Shown: one piece after another, positions 33,518 through 40,932 of the stretch
Position numbering within the stretch: position 1 is the stretch's first letter
Layout of the letters: each line of letters begins with the position of its first letter
NCBI GenBank assembly: GCA_014238425.1
Contig: JABABD010000019.1
Coordinates: 1 to 64,000, forward strand
Source of the DNA: Flavobacteriaceae bacterium
GTDB taxonomy: Bacteria > Bacteroidota > Bacteroidia > Flavobacteriales > Flavobacteriaceae
Reading direction: 5' to 3'
DNA length: 64,000 nucleotides
The notes under the pieces: model-generated
The model's database searches: none
The model's input: the letters and a program-made list of their open reading frames with translations, nothing else
What the model was told of the DNA's origin: nothing
Position numbers and translations under genes: made by a program

Positions 33518-34840
33518 CTATAACGCTTTTAAATACTCTATCAAATCAGCTTTTTCTTCATTGGTCAACTCTAAACTAAAGTGTGTATTGTAATGTGATA
33601 CCACAGCATCAAGATTTGCGAAGCGACCATCATGAAAAAAACCGTTTCCATCTGCTTCTTTTACAAATATGCCTCTCAGTGGAGGTGTACGGTACATGCC
33701 TGTTGGAGATCTATTGGCTTCAAAATCATCAATACCAATTTCTGATGGTGTATGTAAGACATTATCAGCAAATATTGGTGCTGGATGACAAGATGCACAT
33801 TGTGCTTTGTTTTCGAATAGAGATTTACCTCTTCTGGCTGCTACCTCATCAAAACTTCCTTCTTCAGGTTGTGGCGCCAATAGTGATTGTTGGTATTGCA
33901 ACAAGCCTTCTAATTTCGAATCTATTAAATCCTCACTAACCGACACATTGAATACACCTCTCTCTACCGCCAACGGAAACTTTTGAGGGTCATTAAGTCG
34001 AGGATCAGAAAAATTGCCTTGTCCTCCCATATCCAATACACCAATAAATCTATTCCAATACGATACATTTCCCCATCCTGTATAGGTTTCCTTTTCGACT
34101 CCTTGCAATCCATATGCTGGTGGTATGTTAACCGTAGCAAGCTCACCGCTTGGCTTAGTTACTTTTCCGTCCAAAAGTAATACAGGAGCAAATTTCCCAG
34201 CACCCCAATTATTCACGACACTATTGAATGTCGTTACATCGACACTCAAAATATCAGCTAATGGTGCATTATTCACAAAGCCAAAAATCGCACCTACATT
34301 CAGATCCTTATTAGCCCAACCGTCTACTCTACTTCCAATTCCAGAACTGAATGAATCATCTACTGTCGAATGGCACAGAGCACAGGTAATGCCCATAGAC
34401 ATTAGGTTTCCACTTTGATCAAAGTTTCCCTTAACACCAACCACCGCATCCAAGCTTAAAAGCGCGACTGTTGTTAATGGATCATCCAAATCTACTTGTC
34501 CTGCACTAATAGCATCCACCAGATCTTGAGGCAAGGCTTCTGCATCTACTTTCAATCCTATTGCCAAAGCAGTGTTCGGGCTTAATCCTGGTCCGAAACC
34601 ACCATTATCTTGTCCTAAAACCGCTTTATCCAGTTCCAGTGCACCGCTCCAAAAGGCCTCGTCTCCAAATGTATCATATCTAAACGTTTCCTTTCCTTGA
34701 GCCACTAAAGTTGGATTTAAATCTAATTGTATTGGTGGAGGCACTAAATCCACTAATGTTTCATCGTCATCATTGCATTGAATAAAAAACAATCCTAGCA
34801 ATATTAGTAAAAGGGCTTTTGTGATTTTTCTTGTGTACAT
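33518..34840 (-). CDS. di-haem cytochrome c peroxidase (MauG/CcpA family), lipoprotein
   Basis: 440 residues, lipobox LFFIQC (Cys about 22). Two CxxCH haem sites are visible: CALCH (about 154) and CASCH (about 349). GKSLFENKAQ precedes the second site and TPPLRGIFVKEADGNGFFHDGRF carries the conserved TPPLRN-like and HDGRF segments; the family's final LIEYLKAL helix is present. Reduces H2O2 in the periplasm or oxidises a partner. It needs CcsBA, encoded 400 bp away. No signs of decay. Confidence 0.88.
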   Translation of the reverse strand: MYTRKITKALLLILLGLFFIQCNDDDETLVDLVPPPIQLDLNPTLVAQGKETFRYDTFGDEAFWSGALELDKAVLGQDNGGFGPGLSPNTALAIGLKVDAEALPQDLVDAISAGQVDLDDPLTTVALLSLDAVVGVKGNFDQSGNLMSMGITCALCHSTVDDSFSSGIGSRVDGWANKDLNVGAIFGFVNNAPLADILSVDVTTFNSVVNNWGAGKFAPVLLLDGKVTKPSGELATVNIPPAYGLQGVEKETYTGWGNVSYWNRFIGVLDMGGQGNFSDPRLNDPQKFPLAVERGVFNVSVSEDLIDSKLEGLLQYQQSLLAPQPEEGSFDEVAARRGKSLFENKAQCASCHPAPIFADNVLHTPSEIGIDDFEANRSPTGMYRTPPLRGIFVKEADGNGFFHDGRFANLDAVVSHYNTHFSLELTNEEKADLIEYLKAL

Positions 34841-34963
34841 GGCATCTTTTTTTGGTTATAACTATGATAAGACGTGAACTATAAAGTTCAACCTTAACAA
34901 GTTTTGGATGCATAAATCAAAAAGCAATTACAAAAAGTGGTGATTTTAACAATTTGCAACGCT

Positions 34964-35350
34964 CTAATTACGAGCTTCGAATATCTTGAGATAGAGAAAA
35001 GTTCCCATTTTGCGGGCACGTCGTTTAGCGTTTTCAGCATAATCGCCAACAAAGAGCTCGTCAATAGTTTGATACCAAAGATTCAGCCAAATACCAAAAT
35101 GGAGTTCTGTGATACTGTTGTTATTTTCCTTGTCCACCTTTGCATGCACTTCAAGTGGATTTCCATGATATCGCGTTTTCATGAAAAGACTAGACTCCCA
35201 AAATGTGGTTAAATGCTGTAAGTGTTCCTCCCAATCTTTAATTACATTCAAGAAAAACGGTCCAAGTGTCTCATCTTTTTTTATTTTTTCGTAGAATGTT
35301 GAGACTAGTAAAAACACATCTTCTCTATTGGTGATATCTTTCTTTTCCAT
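34964..35350 (-). CDS. group III truncated haemoglobin
   Basis: 128 residues. LVSTFYEKIKKDETLGPFF (helix B/E start), HLQHLTTFWESSLFMKTRYHGNP with FWES and YHG typical of group III, and LHFGIWLNLWYQTIDELF with the proximal His in LHFGIW. Such globins bind O2/NO. It lies next to the peroxidase gene and a Crp/Fnr regulator, which suggests redox or NO stress. Its upstream region contains a copy of the palindromic repeat at 35381-35486. Confidence 0.88.
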   Translation of the reverse strand: MEKKDITNREDVFLLVSTFYEKIKKDETLGPFFLNVIKDWEEHLQHLTTFWESSLFMKTRYHGNPLEVHAKVDKENNNSITELHFGIWLNLWYQTIDELFVGDYAENAKRRARKMGTFLYLKIFEARN

Positions 35351-35380
35351 TGCCTACAATAATATGGTATCCTTAGTATT

Positions 35381-35486
35381 CGTCACATCGAGTGATTCTG
35401 AGTTTGACGAAGAATTGTATCGAGATGAATGCCTAGTAATGGTTCTCGATACATCTCGCCTTATAGTCGGGACACTCAAACTGACG
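35381..35486 (+). repeat. isolated copy (G) of the palindromic repeat family
   Basis: 106 bp from CGTCACATCGAGTGA to CACTCAAACTGACG with inner TATCGAGA/TCTCGATA. It is 15 kb from the main cluster and has no GIY-YIG gene beside it. It sits 30 bp upstream of the globin start. Confidence 0.8.
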
Positions 35487-35547
35487 ATGAACGGGCAATC
35501 ATTTAAAATACATTCCCTCTATTGGTGATATCTCGTTTAATACGCAG

Positions 35548-35829
35548 TTAGTAATTAAAAATCACAAGCAAGATATTAACTACTAGTGACAGTATCAATA
35601 AATTAAATACTATTTTTTTGTTTAATTGCGCCATGATAGAAGCATTATATGCCATAGATACTATTACGCAAAGTCCTAATTGAAAAAAGGGGAAATCATC
35701 AATACTAGCACCCATTAAAATATACATAGCAGCTACAGAGCCAATGCAACTTTGCAAAATAATGCTCAATGGAATATAAGTCAGGAAATTCTTCTTGAAA
35801 TCGATCAGGAAATCATCATAAGTCATCAT
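35548..35829 (-). CDS. small three-TM membrane protein
   Basis: 93 residues. After a short acidic/basic start (YDDFLIDFKKNF) three hydrophobic segments: about 20-40 (IILQSCIGSVAAMYILMGAS), 48-66 (QLGLCVIVSMAYNASIM) and 73-92 (VFNLLILSLVVNILLVIF). Flavobacterial proteins of this type carry no assigned function. Divergent from the Crp/Fnr gene (57 bp between starts). Confidence 0.7.
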   Translation of the reverse strand: MMTYDDFLIDFKKNFLTYIPLSIILQSCIGSVAAMYILMGASIDDFPFFQLGLCVIVSMAYNASIMAQLNKKIVFNLLILSLVVNILLVIFNY

Positions 35830-35885
35830 AATTGAAATGTTTAGCGTTTACACTACAAAATTCTTAAGTTTGTTCGTCTTATTTT

Positions 35886-36494
35886 ATGATTGAAATCATA
35901 AGTGAAATGATTCCTGAAGAACTTCTAAAAACATATCAAGCTGTCCTTAAAGAATACTCCAAAAATCAAATGATTTTTGAGGAGTCTGAAACAGCTCATT
36001 TTTATTATCAAATTAAAAAAGGCCAGATAAAAATGTACAATCTAAATACTGAAGGCAAAGAGTTTGTTCAAGGCTTTTTTGAAGATGGCCAGTCTTTTGG
36101 TGAACCACCGCTGTTAGGAGACTTTAACTACCCCGCATCTGCAACAAGTATGACCAATTCTCTTATCTATGTGCTGAGCAAGACATCATTTATAGACTTA
36201 TTAAAACAGCATTCTGATATACATCTGAGCTTTACATCCATGTTAAGTAATAGGATTCATTACAAAGCCAAGACCATGCGAGAGTCTTCTATCTTTCCTC
36301 CTGAGCATCGTATACTCACACTACTGAATCATTTAAAAAACAATTCAGGCAAAGAAGTCGATTATGAAGTAGAACTGACCAGGCAGCAAATTTCAGATCT
36401 TACTGGACTTCGAACGGAAACAGTGATCCGTACCATTAAAAAATTGGAGAAAGCTGGTAAATTATCAATCATCAATCGCAAAGTATACATCTGA
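35886..36494 (+). CDS. Crp/Fnr family transcriptional regulator
   Basis: 202 residues. cNMP-binding beta-roll at about 15-115 (EESETAHFYYQIKKGQIKMY, GQSFGEPPLLGDFNYPAS), dimer helix, then the winged helix (LTRQQISDLTGLRTETVIRT, recognition helix TETVIRTIKKLE). No Cys cluster, so not an iron-sulfur FNR. The truncated globin and the peroxidase lie on the other side and may be targets; inferred from position only. Confidence 0.88.
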   Translation: MIEIISEMIPEELLKTYQAVLKEYSKNQMIFEESETAHFYYQIKKGQIKMYNLNTEGKEFVQGFFEDGQSFGEPPLLGDFNYPASATSMTNSLIYVLSKTSFIDLLKQHSDIHLSFTSMLSNRIHYKAKTMRESSIFPPEHRILTLLNHLKNNSGKEVDYEVELTRQQISDLTGLRTETVIRTIKKLEKAGKLSIINRKVYI

Positions 36495-36512
36495 TATGAT
36501 TATTTTAGCCAT

Positions 36513-37277
36513 ATGATTTCAGTAGTGATTCTTGGTGCGGGTAATGTTGCCACTCATTTATACAAAGCTTTCAAGAAAGCGGATGACATTTCTTTGGTAC
36601 AATGGTACAACCGGAGCCTAAAATCTTTACAGTTTTATAAAAATGAGGTTGAGATAACATCTGATATTTCTAGCTTAAAAGAGGCAGATATCTATATACT
36701 TTCTGTTAGCGATGATGCTGTTGCTAACCTTTCCAGAAAATTACCTTTTACTAATAAATTAGTTGTGCATACCTCTGGAAGCGTTAATATTCATGACTTG
36801 GACAAGAAAAATAAGCGCGGTGTATTTTATCCGCTACAGACCTTTTCTAAAGACACTGAAACCGATTTCACCGAGATTCCGATTTGTATAGAAGCCCTAG
36901 AAAAATCCTCTCACCCTATTCTGAAAAAACTAGCGCAGGCTATAGGGTGTAAATCACATAGAATTAATGGCGACCAACGTGCTGCACTACATTTAGCGGC
37001 CGTTTTTGTAAACAATTTTGCGAATCAGTTATATCGAATCGGCCATGAAATTACTGAAAGTTCAGGTGCAGAATTCGATATCTTAAAACCTTTAATTGCA
37101 GAGACTGCTAGAAAAATTGAGACACTTTCTCCCTATATAGCGCAAACTGGTCCGGCGAAGCGTAACGATAAAAAGACCATAAAAAAGCATTTGTCATTAT
37201 TGGAAAACGACATGCATTCAGACATTTATAAACTGCTCACAAAATCCATACAACAAACCCATGGAAAAAAGCTATAA
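36513..37277 (+). CDS. Rossmann-fold and DUF2520 domain protein
   Basis: 254 residues. VVILGAGNVATHLYKAF is the NAD(P)-binding GxGxxA/T loop. ADIYILSVSDDAV and VVHTSGSVNIHDL continue the Rossmann domain, and GDQRAALHLAAVFVNNFANQLY starts the DUF2520 helical domain. Relatives are annotated as ketopantoate- or F420-dependent-reductase-like, but their substrate is unknown. It overlaps kdsC by 17 bp. Confidence 0.85.
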   Translation: MISVVILGAGNVATHLYKAFKKADDISLVQWYNRSLKSLQFYKNEVEITSDISSLKEADIYILSVSDDAVANLSRKLPFTNKLVVHTSGSVNIHDLDKKNKRGVFYPLQTFSKDTETDFTEIPICIEALEKSSHPILKKLAQAIGCKSHRINGDQRAALHLAAVFVNNFANQLYRIGHEITESSGAEFDILKPLIAETARKIETLSPYIAQTGPAKRNDKKTIKKHLSLLENDMHSDIYKLLTKSIQQTHGKKL

Positions 37278-37788
37278 AGAATACTTGGAACATATTACAA
37301 CCTTCATCTTCGATGTTGATGGCGTGCTAACCGATGGAACCGTATTAGTAAATTCTGATGGCGAATTACTTCGTAAGATGAATATCAAGGACGGCTACGG
37401 ACTCAAGACAGCTGTTGACCAAGGATTTAATGTCTGTATTATTTCTGGTGGAAGCAATGAAGGTGTTCGTAAGCGCCTACAAGGTTTAGGCATTGGCGAC
37501 ATTTACCTTGGAGCACATAATAAAATTGAACAGCTTAACGACTATCTAGATAGTAAGGATGTAAAAAAAGAGCAAGTATTATATATGGGCGATGATATTC
37601 CTGATTATCCTGTTATGAAACTCGTTGGATTACCATGTTGCCCTCAAGATGCCGTTCCAGAAATCAAGAATATTTCAAAATACATATCCCACAAAAAAGG
37701 TGGTAAAGGCTGTGCTCGCGATGTGATTGAGCAAGTTTTAAAAGTGCATGGAAAATGGAATGGGCATTATGATGCAAAATATGATTAG
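37261..37788 (+). CDS. kdsC: KdsC-type HAD phosphatase (3-deoxy-D-manno-octulosonate 8-phosphate phosphatase)
   Basis: 175 residues without cap domain, as in KdsC tetramers. FDVDGVLTDG is motif I, IISGGSNEGV motif II, LGAHNKIEQL carries the motif III Lys, and MGDDIPDYPVM is motif IV. It removes phosphate from KDO-8-P in lipopolysaccharide core synthesis (cytosol). A specificity close to KdsC is likely, not certain. It overlaps both neighbours. Confidence 0.88.
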   Translation: MEKSYKEYLEHITTFIFDVDGVLTDGTVLVNSDGELLRKMNIKDGYGLKTAVDQGFNVCIISGGSNEGVRKRLQGLGIGDIYLGAHNKIEQLNDYLDSKDVKKEQVLYMGDDIPDYPVMKLVGLPCCPQDAVPEIKNISKYISHKKGGKGCARDVIEQVLKVHGKWNGHYDAKYD

Positions 37789-38695
37789 TATCCTAAACCT
37801 CATCCGCTGGAAAAACCTCATCATGATTGCGATTGTGCAATTACTAATGAAGTACGCTCTATTCGAATCTTATAAGGCTGATATGGCCCTAAACGGGTTA
37901 GAATTTGCACTATTAATTCTCGCGACCATTTGTGTTGCAGCAGCAGGCAATATCATTAATGATATTTATGATATTGATGCAGATACTATTAATAAACCCG
38001 ACAAGGTTATTGTTGGTAAAACAATGCCTGAAAAAACAGCTTTTAATCTATTCATCACATTTAATATCATAGGTGTAGGTATTGGTTTCTATCTGTCTAA
38101 TTTGGTTGACAGAAGTGGTTTCTCTATAGTATTTGTGGGTATATCAATCGTATTATATCTATATGCCTCGTCTTTAAAACAAATGCTAATAATTAAGAAC
38201 TTAATAGTATCTGCTTTGGTAGCCATGAGCATAATTATCGTAGGATTATTTGATTTACTTCCAGTTATAACTCCACAAAATCAAGAATTGCAATTAGTCA
38301 TCTTTAAGATTCTGTTAAACTATGCACTATTCGCCTTTGGTATTAATCTTATTCGTGAAATCGTAAAGGATCTTCAAGATATTACTGGAGACCATAAAGC
38401 TGGCTTAAACACATTACCCATAGCCTTTGGAAAAGAGCGTGCCTCTAAAGTGGCTTTCATATTATTGATCTTCTTTACCACTGGTATTGTGTATTATGTC
38501 ACAACCTATTTATACAAACAAGAAATTGGTGTTGGCTATTTTTTATTGTTGGTTGTTGGGCCATTAATATATGTCGCTATTAAATTATTTCAAGCGGAAA
38601 CAAAACAGGAATTCAAACATATAAGTACTGTTTTGAAAATAATCATGCTCTTGGGAATGCTATCTTTATTACTCTATCCATTCATTCTTAAATAA
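37781..38695 (+). CDS. UbiA-family prenyltransferase (GGGP synthase type)
   Basis: Start placed at ATG 37781 (MISILNLIRWKNL), overlapping the kdsC stop by 8 bp; earlier ATGs at 37748, 37760 and 37769 are possible. About 304 residues with eight to nine TM helices. NIINDIYDIDADTINKPDK and DLQDITGDHKAGLNTLP are the two Mg-diphosphate Asp motifs. Bacteroidota homologues next to kdsC and maf are annotated as geranylgeranylglycerol-phosphate geranylgeranyltransferase. Whether it makes an ether lipid or prenylates a quinone head group is open. Confidence 0.85.
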   Translation: MISILNLIRWKNLIMIAIVQLLMKYALFESYKADMALNGLEFALLILATICVAAAGNIINDIYDIDADTINKPDKVIVGKTMPEKTAFNLFITFNIIGVGIGFYLSNLVDRSGFSIVFVGISIVLYLYASSLKQMLIIKNLIVSALVAMSIIIVGLFDLLPVITPQNQELQLVIFKILLNYALFAFGINLIREIVKDLQDITGDHKAGLNTLPIAFGKERASKVAFILLIFFTTGIVYYVTTYLYKQEIGVGYFLLLVVGPLIYVAIKLFQAETKQEFKHISTVLKIIMLLGMLSLLLYPFILK

Positions 38696-38699
38696 TATC

Positions 38700-39290
38700 A
38701 TGCTTAAGAAACAGCTTAAAAATTATCATCTTATACTAGCCTCTGGATCTCCTAGACGTCAGAAATTCTTCACCGACCTTGGGGCTGATTTTGAAGTGCG
38801 CCTCAAACCCGTCAAAGAAGAGTATCCTAACACTTTACGACATTTTGAAATCACAAATTATTTAGCTCAGCTAAAGTCCTTCCCATTTCTAGATGAACTC
38901 AAACAAAACGATATCCTGATTACTAGTGATACAATCGTATGGCATGAAGACAAAGCTTTAGGCAAGCCTAGAACGAAGGACGAAGCCTATGACATGCTAA
39001 AATCTATGAGTGGTAAAACTCATGAGGTCATTACGTCATTTTGTATCCGTACCATCGATTTACAAAAAACAGTGCATGATGTCACCAAGGTTAGCTTCAA
39101 AAAATTTACAGATGAAGAAATCAACTTTTACATCAACAATTATGATATGATGGATAAGGCTGGCGCATATGGCATACAAGATTGGATTGGGCTTATAGGT
39201 GTGACCAATTTAGAAGGATCTTATTTTAACGTCATGGGGCTTCCAACACATCTTGTTTACAAAACGTTAATAGCTATTGCAAACAGATGA
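38700..39290 (+). CDS. maf: Maf family nucleotide pyrophosphatase
   Basis: 196 residues. ILASGSPRRQKFF at about 12-24 is the Maf phosphate-binding motif, ITSDTIVWHEDKALGKP carries the catalytic Asp, and DKAGAYGIQDWIGLIG is the second conserved block. Maf proteins hydrolyse non-canonical dTTP/UTP to monophosphates and affect septum formation. Starts 4 bp after the prenyltransferase stop. Confidence 0.93.
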   Translation: MLKKQLKNYHLILASGSPRRQKFFTDLGADFEVRLKPVKEEYPNTLRHFEITNYLAQLKSFPFLDELKQNDILITSDTIVWHEDKALGKPRTKDEAYDMLKSMSGKTHEVITSFCIRTIDLQKTVHDVTKVSFKKFTDEEINFYINNYDMMDKAGAYGIQDWIGLIGVTNLEGSYFNVMGLPTHLVYKTLIAIANR

Positions 39291-39322
39291 TTTCGTTGTA
39301 ATTTTATAGAAATCTCTATATT

Positions 39323-40267
39323 ATGTCTTTCATTAAAAAATACGTTCGGTTTGAATTAAAACTATTTGCGTTCATCGCTATCTTCGGATTGATTATCTCA
39401 TGTATTGAGAGTCCGTCGAACAAGGATATTGCGGAAGCAAACATTCCAGAAGTGGAAACTAAAGAAACTATAGAGCCCACACAAGAATTCAAAGACTATT
39501 GGTATAAAGGTCAAGCAGAAATCACCTCCTATAAATTAGAACAAGCGAGATATGGCGAAATTCGTGATGGCCATTCGGTTTTAATTTATGTAACCGAAGA
39601 TTTCTTGCCAAAAGCTCAAGTTAAAGCGGATAGACAGCACAATAGTAATGTTCCTGTTCTTAAATTAAATGCCACAAAGAAATTCAATACAGGTGTGTAC
39701 CCATATTCGATCATGCAAAGCACTTTTTATCCAGTGAGTAATGACAGGCATGCTATTAAGGTATCTAGCTCTATGCAAGAATGGTGCGGTCATGTATATG
39801 CTCAGTTGAATAATCGCAATCAATTTGAAATTGATTCACATTCTTACTTTGAAGGAGAAGCAGATGAAGAGCTTAAAGTGGACAGGGCTATTCTTGAGAA
39901 CGAACTATGGACACAATTACGTTTAGACCCAAAAAGCCTTCCTACGGGTGACATAAAAGTGATACCGTCGTTCGAGTTTATACGCCTAAAGCACAAAAAC
40001 ATCAAAGCGTATAATGCAAAGGCCGATTTGTCAAATGACGTATACACACTTTCTTATCCTGAACTAAGTAGAACTTTGACCATTATGTTCAATCCAGAAT
40101 TTCCATATGATATTACTGGCTGGGAAGAATCTTTTAAAAGTGGTTTTGGCTCCAATGCAAAGATGTTAACTACTAAAGCGACAAAGTTGAAAAGCATAAA
40201 ATCGGCTTACTGGGGAAAGAATTCTAACGCCGATGAAGATCTCAGAAAAGAGCTTCTTTTAAACTAA
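39323..40267 (+). CDS. septum-associated hypothetical lipoprotein (Maf neighbour)
   Basis: 314 residues with SPII signal (FGLIISC, Cys about 27). Mature protein is beta-rich: EFKDYWYKGQAEITSYKLEQ, HSVLIYVTEDFLP, YPYSIMQSTFYPV, QEWCGHVYAQLN. The family is found next to maf in flavobacteria and is often mislabelled as Maf, but it carries none of the Maf motifs. Enzymatic role unknown. Lies 32 bp after maf. Confidence 0.75.
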   Translation: MSFIKKYVRFELKLFAFIAIFGLIISCIESPSNKDIAEANIPEVETKETIEPTQEFKDYWYKGQAEITSYKLEQARYGEIRDGHSVLIYVTEDFLPKAQVKADRQHNSNVPVLKLNATKKFNTGVYPYSIMQSTFYPVSNDRHAIKVSSSMQEWCGHVYAQLNNRNQFEIDSHSYFEGEADEELKVDRAILENELWTQLRLDPKSLPTGDIKVIPSFEFIRLKHKNIKAYNAKADLSNDVYTLSYPELSRTLTIMFNPEFPYDITGWEESFKSGFGSNAKMLTTKATKLKSIKSAYWGKNSNADEDLRKELLLN

Positions 40268-40315
40268 AATATCTGAAACAACTCTAGTATCTTTGCACTT
40301 AAATCTGAGATACTC

Positions 40316-40834
40316 ATGCAAGATTTTTTTAACGAACACAGAGTGATTATTATCAATACGATCATAGTCTTTGCCATATTTTTTGTAATAAGCTTGATTA
40401 TAAGGACCATCATCAATCGCATAGCAAAACGAAGTGATATTATTGAAGCACGCGCTAAATTAATTGGTCGCTACGTGACGATATCTCTTTTACTTATAGC
40501 TCTATTGATTGAAGCCTTTGTACTAGGAGTCGATCTTGACGACCTAGCCGTTATTTTTTCTTCGGTCTTTGCTGTAATTGGTATTGCTTTATTTGCCATT
40601 TGGTCTATATTAAGCAATGTAACTTCTGGTATTATCATGTTCTTTTCGTTTCCTTATAAGGTAGGTGACAAAATAGAGATTCATGACAAAGACTACCCAA
40701 TTCAAGGCATTATTGAAGATATTAGAGCTTTTCAATTACATCTAAGAATAGATAATGGCAACCTAGTCACCTACCCAAATAACCTCATGCTTCAAAAGGC
40801 GGTGACCTTAGTTCAAAAAGATGCTCTCGATTAA
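40316..40834 (+). CDS. small-conductance mechanosensitive channel (MscS) family protein
   Basis: 172 residues. Three TM helices (about 10-28, 50-68, 78-110); the last, with VIGIALFAIWSILSNVTSGI, is the pore helix TM3. MFFSFPYKVGDKIEIHD starts the beta domain. It lacks the large C-terminal alpha/beta domain of E. coli MscS and is among the short members. Opens on osmotic downshock. Confidence 0.85.
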   Translation: MQDFFNEHRVIIINTIIVFAIFFVISLIIRTIINRIAKRSDIIEARAKLIGRYVTISLLLIALLIEAFVLGVDLDDLAVIFSSVFAVIGIALFAIWSILSNVTSGIIMFFSFPYKVGDKIEIHDKDYPIQGIIEDIRAFQLHLRIDNGNLVTYPNNLMLQKAVTLVQKDALD

Positions 40835-40932
40835 GGAAGTGGCACACTTTGATCTTTAGTTAAAGAAACATTAAAAGCAATACAAGCGGAGGTGTTTTTT
40901 TTATTTTTACGTGGTAGCAAACAAACCTGACC

